DNA of 64,000 nucleotides from Pontibacillus chungwhensis BH030062. GTDB lineage: Bacteria > Bacillota > Bacilli > Bacillales > BH030062. This document shows positions 28,149 through 36,728 of this stretch, one piece after another; the first letter of the stretch is position 1; every line of letters begins with the position of its first letter. The position numbers and the translations under genes are program-made. The notes below the pieces were generated by a model. The model had not been told where the DNA came from. It made no database searches and saw only the letters and a program-made list of their open reading frames with translations. Location of the stretch: NCBI RefSeq assembly GCF_000770675.1, contig NZ_AVBG01000008.1:124001-188000 (forward strand), written 5' to 3'.

Positions 28149-28177
28149 GGGACTTAGGGACAGGTCCATTATCCCAC
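28149..28177. repeat. Solo degenerate REP-like palindrome R2
   Basis: GGGACTTAGGGACAGGTCC, then ATTATCCCAC: the left arm is intact and the right arm has decayed. No 52-nt units are attached. Confidence 0.7.
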
Positions 28178-28223
28178 AAATTAACAAAAGACTTGAGTTT
28201 CCATCTAATGTATATTATCTTTA

Positions 28224-28298
28224 AACTATATTGTATTACAAAGTAGTTGAGGGTTCTGGTTATTTTTTTGATTAACTATATTGCATTACATGCTAGTT
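28224..28298 (+). promoter_or_regulatory. Duplicated 25-bp operator-like repeat before the padR gene
   Basis: Two near-identical 25-bp sequences occupy 28224-28248 and 28274-28298, exactly 50 bp apart. Both have the form AACTATATTG(T/C)ATTACA...TAGTT with AACTA/TAGTT inverted ends. Binding of the PadR protein encoded downstream is the natural inference. Confidence 0.65.
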
Positions 28299-28332
28299 AG
28301 CGAAATCTAACCTATTAAAAGGAGGAACGTGA

Positions 28333-28659
28333 TTGTCTTCAAGTCAAATACTAAAAGGCATTCTAGAAGGGTGTCTTCTCTCGATTATTGGTAAGGGAGA
28401 AACCTATGGCTATGAAATGATAGAAAAACTACATGCTTCCGGTTTCACTATGGTTAAAGAAGGGAGCATATATCCCCTATTACTCCGTATGAAAAAGGAA
28501 GGGCTTGTAGCAACGACTCAAAAGAAGGTGCCCTCAGGTGGACCAAAACGTAAATATTACTCTTTAACCTCAAAGGGAGAAGAAGAACTAGAGGAGTTCA
28601 AGAAGAGATGGAGTGCTATTTCAGGAAGCGTTGATACTTTGTTAGGAAAGGATGGTTAA
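28333..28659 (+). CDS. PadR-family transcriptional regulator
   Basis: A 108-residue PadR regulator. The winged helix runs over ILEGCLLSIIGKGETYGYEMIEKL and GSIYPLLLRMKKEGLV, and the wing includes PSGGPKRKYYSLTSKGEEEL. It starts with TTG at 28333 behind GGAGG. Together with the next gene it forms a typical PadR plus HAAS/DUF1700-type pair, in which the regulator represses the pair. Two 25-bp repeats lie just upstream. Confidence 0.9.
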   Translation: MSSSQILKGILEGCLLSIIGKGETYGYEMIEKLHASGFTMVKEGSIYPLLLRMKKEGLVATTQKKVPSGGPKRKYYSLTSKGEEELEEFKKRWSAISGSVDTLLGKDG

Positions 28660-28663
28660 ATAA

Positions 28664-29410
28664 ATGCAGGTATCTAAGGAAAGTCAGGAATTTTTGAAAA
28701 ATCTAAGGGTGTACTTATTGTCTAGCGGTAAGAACGAACAAGAAATTAATGATATTGTTGAAGAGTTAGAAGATCATTTATATGAAGCTGAGAAGAATGG
28801 AAAAGACGTGGATGATATCATCGGTCAGTCTCCAAAAGATTACATGAATCAGTTAGCAGATGAAATGCCACTTGATCTCACAGGCGTATTAAAGTTTATT
28901 CCTATTATTATCCTTGGGGGCTTTTCGTTTATCCTTCTGGAGGACGCGATTCGAGGTAACTTAGAATACGCATTACTAGAGATCATCGGTTACCCCTCGG
29001 TTTTCCTAATCAACCTCTTTCTTATCGGCGCCGCTTTTAAATATTTAGCTAGCACTAAATTATCTACAACCAAACAATGGCTCATCCTATCCATTGTCGG
29101 AATGGTCCCTACTGCATTATTTATTGGCATTTATTATTTAGATCACTTTATTGAAACACCTGCGTTTCAGTTAGGAACCTTTGGAGTCGCGTCGGCGGTC
29201 GTTGTTTCCATTTCGGTCTTTATCGGAATCGCTGTATGGAGTAAATCGTGGGTAACGATTATAATTCCACTTCTCTTGTTCCTGCCAAAGGTGCTTATTG
29301 ATATGACAAGAATTCAAGGGGACACTAAATTAATCATTAACAGTATCTTACCTTTTTTATTGGTCGGCATTTACCTGCTGATCGTTTCAAAGAAAGAGCA
29401 ACAAACCTAA
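28664..29410 (+). CDS. HAAS-domain membrane protein, PadR partner
   Basis: A 248-residue protein. Residues 1-70 form the helical HAAS-type domain (FLKNLRVYLLSSGKNEQEINDIVEELEDHLYEAEKNGKDV, then IIGQSPKDYMNQL). Six or so membrane helices follow. The start is 4 nt after the padR stop. Such proteins often act as membrane sensors paired with PadR. A perfect terminator follows. Confidence 0.8.
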   Translation: MQVSKESQEFLKNLRVYLLSSGKNEQEINDIVEELEDHLYEAEKNGKDVDDIIGQSPKDYMNQLADEMPLDLTGVLKFIPIIILGGFSFILLEDAIRGNLEYALLEIIGYPSVFLINLFLIGAAFKYLASTKLSTTKQWLILSIVGMVPTALFIGIYYLDHFIETPAFQLGTFGVASAVVVSISVFIGIAVWSKSWVTIIIPLLLFLPKVLIDMTRIQGDTKLIINSILPFLLVGIYLLIVSKKEQQT

Positions 29411-29414
29411 CGGT

Positions 29415-29445
29415 AAAAAGACTGCTACTGTAGCAGTCTTTTTTT
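29415..29445 (+). terminator. Rho-independent terminator of the padR-HAAS pair
   Basis: AAAGACTGCTA (29417-29427) pairs with TAGCAGTCTTT (29431-29441), and the T run continues. Confidence 0.95.
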
Positions 29446-29474
29446 GAATGCCCTATAGGAAAGATGGAATTATT

Positions 29475-29504
29475 TTGATCTGTAGTTACTATGTATTTTA
29501 TAAT
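29475..29504 (+). promoter_or_regulatory. SigA promoter of the nuclease gene
   Basis: TTGATC (29475-29480), 18 nt, TATAAT (29499-29504), 35 nt before the TTG start codon. Confidence 0.7.
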
Positions 29505-29538
29505 GAACGCTGATTGAAAAACGTTTGGAGGACTTTTT

Positions 29539-30687
29539 TTGAATAATGTATTTATGATACTCGTGCTCCTGTCATTCTTCGGATTGATTGCAGGCTTAAT
29601 AGCTCCTAAACTCGCAATCTTCTGGAATCGCAACAAGGCGAGTCGCAAGAAAGTGTTAAAAATTTATCCGGCAATCTTAGTAGCCAGTTTCATTCTGTTT
29701 GGTATTACCGCTCCTTCCCTTGAAGAAATGGAGGAGGAAACAACTGTATCTAGCGAAGAAGATTATGCTGAAGAAACTGAGCCAGCGGAAGAATCAAAGG
29801 ATACTACCACTCAAGAGGACAAGGAAGAACGAGAAGAAAATCCTCAAAATAGTGATAACAAGCCTGATGAGGTAGATAATAAAGAGAAGCAAAGCTCGGA
29901 GCAAACTGAAAATAACGCCACTGCCAACGAGAGCAAGAAAGAAGACACAGAAGAACAAACTACAGATGAATCAGACCAATTAAACAATAACGGTAGCAAA
30001 GAAGACAAGAAGAACTCTCCTTATGAACAAGCGACTGTTTCAAGGGTAGTAGACGGCGACACCATCGAAGTTACCTACAACGGGAAAACCGAAGACGTGC
30101 GCTTGTTACTTGTGGATACACCTGAAGTGAAACACCCATCAAAGCCTGTTCAAGAATTCGGGCCAGAAGCATCGGCATATGCAAAGAAGATGTTAACACC
30201 AGGAACAAAAGTTGGACTCGAATTTGACGGTCCGAAACGGGATAAATACGACCGACTTCTTGCTTATGTTTGGATAGAAGGACGAAATTTTAATAAAGCA
30301 TTACTCGAAAATGGATATGCTCGGTTAGCCTATAGGTACGACCCTCCCTATACCCATTACGAAACGTTCATGAAAGCACAGAATCAGGCTAAATCTCAAG
30401 AACTTGGCATTTGGAGTGTAGAAGGCAACTATGTTCAAGATGACGGGTTCCACCAGGAAGTACTCGTTTCATCAAATGCTAAGGAAGATACCCAGCAGCC
30501 CAAAACATCTGAAGAACAAAACGGAAGTAGTTTACCTTATGACCCAGACGGCCCCGATCGTGACTGCGGAGATTTCAATTCTCATGAAGAAGCCCAGGCT
30601 TTCTTTGAAGCAGCAGGAGGCCCAGAACAAGACCCCCATCGATTAGATGGATCGGATAATGACGGGCTAGCTTGCGAGAGTTTATAG
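29539..30687 (+). CDS. Membrane-anchored thermonuclease (SNase) with excalibur domain
   Basis: A 382-residue protein. Two N-terminal membrane helices (about 5-24 and 42-58) are followed by a long acidic, disordered linker (60-160). The SNase domain spans about 162-293 (VVDGDTIEV, VRLLLVDTPE, YDRLLAYVW, with the usual Arg/Asp/Glu). A C-terminal excalibur domain (about 338-382) ends in DGSDNDGLACE, a calcium-binding DxDxDGxxCE motif. It probably degrades DNA or RNA at the outer cell surface. It starts with TTG at 29539 behind GGAGG. A REP-like arm begins directly after the stop. Confidence 0.9.
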   Translation: MNNVFMILVLLSFFGLIAGLIAPKLAIFWNRNKASRKKVLKIYPAILVASFILFGITAPSLEEMEEETTVSSEEDYAEETEPAEESKDTTTQEDKEEREENPQNSDNKPDEVDNKEKQSSEQTENNATANESKKEDTEEQTTDESDQLNNNGSKEDKKNSPYEQATVSRVVDGDTIEVTYNGKTEDVRLLLVDTPEVKHPSKPVQEFGPEASAYAKKMLTPGTKVGLEFDGPKRDKYDRLLAYVWIEGRNFNKALLENGYARLAYRYDPPYTHYETFMKAQNQAKSQELGIWSVEGNYVQDDGFHQEVLVSSNAKEDTQQPKTSEEQNGSSLPYDPDGPDRDCGDFNSHEEAQAFFEAAGGPEQDPHRLDGSDNDGLACESL

Positions 30688-30706
30688 CGGGACTGGGGGA
30701 CAGGTA
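30688..30706. repeat. Left part of composite repeat copy B, cut by IS1182
   Basis: CGGGACTGGGGGACAGGTA follows the stop codon with no gap. It continues at 32409 after the insertion; joined, the two parts rebuild a complete GGGGGACAGGTACCTTGTCCC palindrome. Confidence 0.85.
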
Positions 30707-32399
30707 GAAGGCACTGAAAAACGACTCCTAAAAAAAGGTAATCATAAAAAAGCATAAAGAAAAAGCCCCCAAGTTTGGTAAAATAGAATTGACTAGAAAC
30801 CATCTACCAAATTGGAGGCTTTTTCTAATGCTCACTCAAAATAAGCAAGCAAGTTTATATTCTATATTATACGATAAAATCCCCGAAAATCATACTCTTA
30901 AAAGGATTAATGAAGCGATTGATTTTAGTTTCATTAACGATCTTCTTGAAGATTCCTACTCTAAATACTATGGCAGACCAGCCAAAGAACCTGAACTTAT
31001 GGTAAAACTGTTAGTTCTTCAATACTTATATGATTTATCTGATGAACGCTTAATTGAAGAAGCTTCTTTAAATCTAGCTTACTTATACTTCTTAGGAATA
31101 AACCCGGAAGATGAGCTGCCTGATCCAAGTTTATTATCAAAGTTCAGAGTTCATCGGCTAGGTGATTCTTTACTTGATGAGATCCTGGAGACCATTAATC
31201 GGCAGTGTGTGGAAAAAGGAATTATCAAATGTTCGGGTCTAACTATAGATACGACTCACACACGGGCGCATACCTTCCAAGCAACCCCTGAAAGGGTCAT
31301 GAAGCGCCTGGCAAAGAAAATCTATCGAAATTTGGATGAAGAAAACGGGTCAATTCCGGAGGAATTGGACCAGGATATCCCAAACTACAAGGAGATAGAG
31401 GACCATCGAGAGGCTAAACAGACGATGAAGTCTCATTTAGAAAAAACGATGAAACAAGTTGAAGAAGCCGTAGAACTTAAGAATCATCCGAAAACCAAAA
31501 GCGTTATTGAGAACGCTAAGGAAATATTAGAAGACCCAAAATTCCTCCAATCTAAAGGGGTTCGCTCTATCGTTGATCAGGAAGCGCGAGTCGGTCACAA
31601 AAGTAAAACGAAGCGATTCTTTGGTTACAAAACGGAATATATGATGACAACAGAAGAACGTATTATTACTGCCGTTCATGTAGAAAATGGAGCGTATGTA
31701 GATGGAAAAGCTTTTGATGAACTGTTAGACAAGACGAAGAAATGTGGATTAACTATTAAAGAATTCTTCGGTGATAAAGCCTATTTTAGAAAGCCAATAC
31801 TAGAAAGTATTGAATCGCTCGGAGCTATTCCATATATTCCAGTTAGTGAAATGGCCTATAAAATTGATGAGGATCGTTTTAGTTATAATAAGGATTCAGA
31901 TGAATGGTTTTGTGATCAAGGGAATAAAACAATTCGAAAGGATCACAAAGTTAGAAAGTGTGGCAAACAGTCTCTAAAATATTATTTTGAACGTGAGACG
32001 TGCAGGAGCTGTCCTCTGAGGAATGAATGCATTACCGCAAATACTGTGGCAAAGATTATGGAAGTCGGTGTGAACACACCGGCACTTTATAGTTATAGCC
32101 AACGTCAAAAGTCTGATGAGTTTAAAGAGAAGTATCGAAAACGAGCTTGTCAGGAATGGAAGAATGGGGAGATGAAAAACTTCCACGGATTAGACTGTGC
32201 CAGGTGGTACAGTCGCTTAAGTATGTCTAAACAGGCCAAGTTAACGGCTATTGCCGTTAACTTGAAGAGGATAGGCAAGATCCTATCCTCTAATAAAGGT
32301 AAATATAATACGCATTTTACCATTTTATTGAATTATTCAATGTCAAAGCCTCTTAGCCGAAATTAAGGCGTAAAAAACACCCCTTTTTTCAGTGGCCTC
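30707..32399 (+). mobile_element. IS1182-family insertion sequence
   Basis: A 1693-bp element bounded by imperfect inverted ends, GAAGGCACTGAAAAA on the left and GAGGCCACTGAAAAAA as the complement of the right end. It is flanked by a 9-bp direct repeat, GGACAGGTA (30698-30706 and 32400-32408), interpreted as the target duplication. One intact transposase gene fills it. Confidence 0.85.
30828..32366 (+). CDS. IS1182-family transposase
   Basis: A 512-residue DDE transposase, full length. The N-terminal part has FSFINDLLEDSYSKYYGRPAKEPELMVKLLVLQYLYDLSDERLIEEA, a typical IS5/IS1182-type opening. The core includes LTIDTTHTRAH and EFFGDKAYFRKPILE. A Cys-rich stretch (CRSCPLRNECI) precedes the C-terminal YSQRQKSDEFKEKYRKRACQEWKNGEMK region, which carries a candidate catalytic Glu. 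GGAGG stands 8-12 nt before the ATG. No frameshift is visible, so the element may still be active. Confidence 0.92.
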   Translation: MLTQNKQASLYSILYDKIPENHTLKRINEAIDFSFINDLLEDSYSKYYGRPAKEPELMVKLLVLQYLYDLSDERLIEEASLNLAYLYFLGINPEDELPDPSLLSKFRVHRLGDSLLDEILETINRQCVEKGIIKCSGLTIDTTHTRAHTFQATPERVMKRLAKKIYRNLDEENGSIPEELDQDIPNYKEIEDHREAKQTMKSHLEKTMKQVEEAVELKNHPKTKSVIENAKEILEDPKFLQSKGVRSIVDQEARVGHKSKTKRFFGYKTEYMMTTEERIITAVHVENGAYVDGKAFDELLDKTKKCGLTIKEFFGDKAYFRKPILESIESLGAIPYIPVSEMAYKIDEDRFSYNKDSDEWFCDQGNKTIRKDHKVRKCGKQSLKYYFERETCRSCPLRNECITANTVAKIMEVGVNTPALYSYSQRQKSDEFKEKYRKRACQEWKNGEMKNFHGLDCARWYSRLSMSKQAKLTAIAVNLKRIGKILSSNKGKYNTHFTILLNYSMSKPLSRN

Positions 32400-32690
32400 G
32401 GACAGGTACCTTGTCCCGCTAGAGAGGCATCTTTTACCGTTCGCATCCTTTACCTCTACAAAAGGACACAGATAGCGACCTTCTCTTTCCATTCAAGCAT
32501 TTTTCCCTTTGAAAAGGTCGCAGATACCCTTTCTCTCTTACTTATTTAATACAAAAACCTATTAAAAGGTCACTGATCCATTGGATCAGTGACCTTTTTC
32601 GTTTACATTTACCTCAAGAAGACACAGATCCAGCCACCTATCCTTCTCCTGTCCCAGAAGGCGGGACAAGGAACCTGTCCCCCAATCCCT
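32400..32690. repeat. Right part of composite repeat copy B (REP arm, ~52-nt units, inverted REP)
   Basis: It starts with the duplicated GGACAGGTA plus CCTTGTCCCGC. Unit cores are at 32464 (GGACACAGAT), 32517 (GGTCGCAGAT), 32568 (GGTCACTGAT) and 32620 (AGACACAGAT). A perfect 16-bp hairpin spans 32564-32598. It ends with the inverted REP GCGGGACAAGGAACCTGTCC (32661-32680) and CCCAATCCC, touching the next stop codon. The two ends match as ~30-bp inverted repeats. It fills the 323-bp gap between genes. Confidence 0.85.
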
Positions 32691-33850
32691 TACGCCAACA
32701 AATTCTCTTCTATATATGTCTTAAGTTTATCAATATCTACCGTGATATTATCTCCTCCTGCCCATTCGTTCTTCACACCAGAAGAAGAGTCTTTTGGTTC
32801 ACCGATAAGATAGTGATACCTCAGATTTCCCAAAGCACTAATCGCCCAATAGTGTGGAATGATGTAAGTTGGTGCAAAAATCTCAAGAACCTTTGTTCCT
32901 GGCTGGCAAAAGGTTAAATTTGTTAAACCTGCCCCATGCGCAGCAATTACTATTTCTGCACTAGAAAAGATTTCAACTTGATTAGCTACTGATAGGTCTT
33001 CCAATTCCAATGTTACAAAACCTAATCCTTCTAAAAGCTCTACTAATTGATCAATATTTGTGAAATTTCGCGACCATCTACGTTTAATAAAAATCCTTTT
33101 CTTATCAGAAGAGGAGGTGTTGGGATTTGAAAAGGTTTTACGCAAGAACTCATAAGCCCACTTAGTTGGGAAAGATGGCTGGGATGGTACAATTAATTTT
33201 TCAGCTTGAAGATGAAAATGATCATGTGTAGGCACTAGCTGTCTCTCGTCTATACCTAATCGTTTCAAAGTTTCAGATTGGTACCTTTCCCCAAAACCTT
33301 CATTGACGACATAATAATTAATGGTTAAGTTACTCTGATGAAGCAAGTCAATTCTAGGAAGTACTTCATACATGTAATGATAATAATTTCCGCTATAAAC
33401 ATGGGTTAAGTCGGCTACATTCTTATAATGAGAAACAGAAGGAAGCCCCTTTTGCTTGAAAATTGAGTGATTTTCAGATGTAATGTGAACGCCTTCAAAA
33501 GATACATCGCCTATCAAATAATTGTCAGGAGTGAGAATGGCACCATTCTTCCCCCATATACGCCCATTTGGAATAACCGACACATCACCACCTGAAAACT
33601 GATTGGGATACCATGAAGGAGGACAAGGAGGCCGGAGCTTTGCATTCTGTGGTACAGGAAACTCCCCGTGGATTTTCTTAAGCATATTCCCACCTGCCCA
33701 AGAATCCCCTTCTGAATCTAACCAATCTTTTATAGTTTCAAAGGTTCCAAATGGCAAAGAAGTTTGATCCAAAGAAACACCTCCTTTTCCCCTCTGAATT
33801 TTGTTTTTCTCTAACAGCCAGGAGCTTAGGGTCAAGACATAGTTGGCCAT
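32690..33850 (-). CDS. Glycosyltransferase family 61 (DUF563) protein
   Basis: A 386-residue GT61-like enzyme. Typical features are the central HVYSGNYYHYMYEVLPRIDLL and the C-terminal ANQVEIFSSAEIVIAAHGAGLTNLTFCQPGTKVLEIF. GT61 enzymes often add xylose or GlcNAc, which is of interest because a UDP-xylose synthase gene lies in this cluster. It is the last gene of a three-gene minus-strand unit with the GT8 and GT2/92-like genes. Confidence 0.85.
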   Translation of the reverse strand: MANYVLTLSSWLLEKNKIQRGKGGVSLDQTSLPFGTFETIKDWLDSEGDSWAGGNMLKKIHGEFPVPQNAKLRPPCPPSWYPNQFSGGDVSVIPNGRIWGKNGAILTPDNYLIGDVSFEGVHITSENHSIFKQKGLPSVSHYKNVADLTHVYSGNYYHYMYEVLPRIDLLHQSNLTINYYVVNEGFGERYQSETLKRLGIDERQLVPTHDHFHLQAEKLIVPSQPSFPTKWAYEFLRKTFSNPNTSSSDKKRIFIKRRWSRNFTNIDQLVELLEGLGFVTLELEDLSVANQVEIFSSAEIVIAAHGAGLTNLTFCQPGTKVLEIFAPTYIIPHYWAISALGNLRYHYLIGEPKDSSSGVKNEWAGGDNITVDIDKLKTYIEENLLA

Positions 33851-33886
33851 AGAATTGATCGTGAAAAATCAAGAGGTGTTAGACGT

Positions 33887-34642
33887 CTACCATTCCAGCC
33901 TATTTCTATAGAACTCGTATTCCTCTTTAAGAAATGTATTTCCATTCCAGGGTTTCACATCTGTGTTGAAGTGAATAACCTTTGGCACTATATTCAAATC
34001 CTTCATTCTAAAGACTTGAAAATTCCACTTATAATCGAGTGGAAACCAGTTGTCGTATAAGACCGCATTAAGGGCATCCTGATCCCACCACATAATCTTT
34101 GAAGGATTATCTCTTATAAATGTCAGAACCTTTTCTGAAATGTTTTCTTCTCTCCACCTGGAAAGATTAAAGAGCAAAACGCCAGAATTAAAGTATTCAT
34201 ACCCTTCAGGCAGTGTAATACCAGCGAAATCCACAGGGTCTACAACTGCGCCTAAGGCATAGCTATCCAATTGATTAGAGTCCCACAATTCTTGGAGGTC
34301 GCCTTTAATAATCATGTCACTATCAAGGTAAAGGGCTCTTTTCACACTGTGATCTAAAAGCTCAGGAATAGATATTCGATAAAAAGCCTCTTGGCTTACA
34401 TGCCCCCACCCCTTACAGTCTTTATACTTTGTTTTATCAACACCTAAATAGATAGGAGTAGCATCATATTGTTGTAGAAGCTTAGTGATCTTGCTTTTGT
34501 TTTCAGGAGATAAGTCCCCGTCTATAATATAAATTTGGTATTCTGTTTCATCCTTTTTATTCTCAAATAAAGAAAAAAGCATGGTAGCTAAATGTACCGC
34601 GTAATGGTCATTACTAAGTGCAACAATTGAAATCGGGTCCAT
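33887..34642 (-). CDS. Glycosyltransferase family 8
   Basis: A 251-residue GT8 enzyme of the LPS galactosyl/glucosyltransferase type. The metal-binding DxD is in RALYLDSDMIIKGDLQELW, WWDQDALNAVLYDNW follows, and the final HFNTDVKPWN is typical. UDP-Gal or UDP-Glc is the likely donor, both made by genes in this cluster. The start is directly adjacent to the stop of the upstream gene. Confidence 0.88.
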   Translation of the reverse strand: MDPISIVALSNDHYAVHLATMLFSLFENKKDETEYQIYIIDGDLSPENKSKITKLLQQYDATPIYLGVDKTKYKDCKGWGHVSQEAFYRISIPELLDHSVKRALYLDSDMIIKGDLQELWDSNQLDSYALGAVVDPVDFAGITLPEGYEYFNSGVLLFNLSRWREENISEKVLTFIRDNPSKIMWWDQDALNAVLYDNWFPLDYKWNFQVFRMKDLNIVPKVIHFNTDVKPWNGNTFLKEEYEFYRNRLEW

Positions 34643-35560
34643 CTAATACCCCTCTCGTAAACGTTGATCTAATTCTCTGTATTTCGTTGCTAAGGCCTCA
34701 CAGTAGAGTAATAGATTATTAACCGCACTGATTTCATCATGATTTGTATATTTCATTTCTATCGGAGAACAAAAGGCGTACTTCATCGGGACACTTCTTT
34801 CATCATTTTGCAAAATCTTATTCATGTCAAAATGTAAATTGTTTTTTCTAAGTTCTTCAAATAACTCCTGCCAATGATAATTATGCCCTTCATTATAATA
34901 ATGAGTTGCTAGTGTGTTAATCCAACCGACAGTTATTTTTGACTTTATTTGTTCTAATGATCGATAAGGATAATGGAGGAGCTTCAGATCTTGTAACACC
35001 TCAACTTGCACCCCTGTCTTATCAAACATCAAGTCATGGTTGCCACCTGTAATCGATGGTGAGTATTTCTCCCATATCTCTTTCGATACAATTACCTTTG
35101 GCCAGTAATCTTTAATGGGACTTGCATAAGTGACTCTAGCCGGTACAAATGACTCTTTTTCATCTAAGTGTATAGGAAAATACGTAAGTTCTCTTTCTAA
35201 GTAACATATCTTAGAAGATGATAACTTATTTATGAATTCTTTCGGGTTTGCAGAGTGATTGGGTGATATTAAAAACTCATCAACATCTAAAGGGAAGATA
35301 AATTCCGGCTCAAATTTATTAAACGTATAATGAATTAATTTAGTGGTCTTCTCACCTTGAGCATAGGATAAGTTTTCGTCTTGGAGCAGATAAATGGGAA
35401 GGTTCTCTGATTGTAATAGTTTGATAATCTCTATGGTACGATCCGTACTACCGTTATCCTGAAGCACGATGCCATCAAAAATATTGAGATGATAACGTAT
35501 ATACGACTCGATGATGTCTGCTTCATTTTTCACCATACCAACACAGTACACCTTTTTCAT
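34643..35560 (-). CDS. GT2/GT92-like glycosyltransferase
   Basis: A 305-residue enzyme with the opening VGMVKNEADIIESYIRYHLNIFDGIVLQDNGSTDRT and FIFPLDVDEFLISP, the pattern of Glyco_tranf_2_4/GT92-like proteins. The sugar and acceptor are unknown. First gene of the minus-strand three-gene unit, divergent from the GT2 gene at 35686, with about 125 nt between their starts. Confidence 0.8.
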   Translation of the reverse strand: MKKVYCVGMVKNEADIIESYIRYHLNIFDGIVLQDNGSTDRTIEIIKLLQSENLPIYLLQDENLSYAQGEKTTKLIHYTFNKFEPEFIFPLDVDEFLISPNHSANPKEFINKLSSSKICYLERELTYFPIHLDEKESFVPARVTYASPIKDYWPKVIVSKEIWEKYSPSITGGNHDLMFDKTGVQVEVLQDLKLLHYPYRSLEQIKSKITVGWINTLATHYYNEGHNYHWQELFEELRKNNLHFDMNKILQNDERSVPMKYAFCSPIEMKYTNHDEISAVNNLLLYCEALATKYRELDQRLREGY

Positions 35561-35685
35561 AACATTCTTCCTCTCCTAATGAATAATCAGTGTAGTTTAT
35601 TCATCAAAAATCTTATTCGTGTTGTATTTAAAGAGGTTTTTGTTTACATACAATGGTTCAGATAGCTTTAATAAGGAGGAGAGAG

Positions 35686-36672
35686 ATGGATATAACTGTT
35701 GTGACTGCTGTATATAATGGCGAAGAGTACCTTAAAGAATCGATCGATAGCATCTTGAACCAAACGTTTACCGAATTTGAATATATTATCGTGAATGATG
35801 GCTCCCATGACCATACAAAGATGATCCTGGATAAAATACAAGATTCAAGGGTTAAAGTGATCCACCTAAAGAATAACGGTGGAGCCGCTAATGCATTAAA
35901 TATCGGTATTCAAGAAGCTAAGGGAAAATGGATTGCTATTCAAGATGCGGATGACGTGAGCGTCAAACATAGGCTTGAAAAGCAAATAGATTATGTGAGA
36001 TCACACCCCCAGCTTGTGGCCGTTGGTTCCTCGATTGAATGTATAACAGGAAAGGAGAAGATGGATGAATCATCATTAGAATGGGAAGAATCCTTTTTTA
36101 ATAATAAAGTTAATCTAAGAGTAGACCAATTTTTCAGTACGCCTCTTTGCCATGGCAGCGGCTTTTATTTAAAAGAAGCACATGATGCAATCGGAGGTTA
36201 CGATCCTATGTTTAAGATTGCCTATGATTATGATTTATGGACGAGAATGTTTGATAAAGGAGACATCCTTAAAATTCCGGAGGTTTTATATAAATACAGG
36301 GTTCATGGAGACTCTCTAGCTCATTCCAATAAATTAGTTACCACCAATGAAGTCTTAATTAGCACTTTTAAGAATATCTCAAAAATAAGGTATGCCCATT
36401 TAAACAGGAAACCAAATATCCTATTTTTAGGCACAGAAAGCAACATTAAATTTTACCAGGAGAATCTCAAAATAAGAGATGATTATCTAATGATGCATTG
36501 TGTGAATGAAGATAACATTAACAAGTTAAGAGAGATTGGAACCATTATACGTTCAGGTCATTACGATGGGGTTATATTATCTGTCAGCATAAGATATAAC
36601 GAGATTTTGCGCTTTTTAATCCAAAGAGGGTTTTCATACACTGATAATTTATTTAAGGTTTGGATGCCATAG
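35686..36672 (+). CDS. Glycosyltransferase family 2
   Basis: A 328-residue GT2 enzyme. The GT-A core has TVVTAVYNGEEYLKESIDSILNQTF, IIVNDGSHDHT and the DxD-type IQDADD; YDYDLWTRMF and KYRVHGDSLAHS are typical of the acceptor side. The last segment ends in RGFSYTDNLFKVW and is shared with the GT2 gene at 41076-42041, so the two are paralogues. AAGGAGG precedes the ATG at 35686. Confidence 0.88.
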   Translation: MDITVVTAVYNGEEYLKESIDSILNQTFTEFEYIIVNDGSHDHTKMILDKIQDSRVKVIHLKNNGGAANALNIGIQEAKGKWIAIQDADDVSVKHRLEKQIDYVRSHPQLVAVGSSIECITGKEKMDESSLEWEESFFNNKVNLRVDQFFSTPLCHGSGFYLKEAHDAIGGYDPMFKIAYDYDLWTRMFDKGDILKIPEVLYKYRVHGDSLAHSNKLVTTNEVLISTFKNISKIRYAHLNRKPNILFLGTESNIKFYQENLKIRDDYLMMHCVNEDNINKLREIGTIIRSGHYDGVILSVSIRYNEILRFLIQRGFSYTDNLFKVWMP

Positions 36673-36728
36673 GTGTGCCTATTTTTTGGTGTTGATTATA
36701 CATCCACAAAACAAATAATTCTACGACC

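Noticed and set aside
32400-32690. Repeat copy B as a part of the IS1182 element
   Set aside because: The 9-bp duplication and inverted ends place the IS boundary at 32399, and the same composite repeat occurs at 46052 without any IS.
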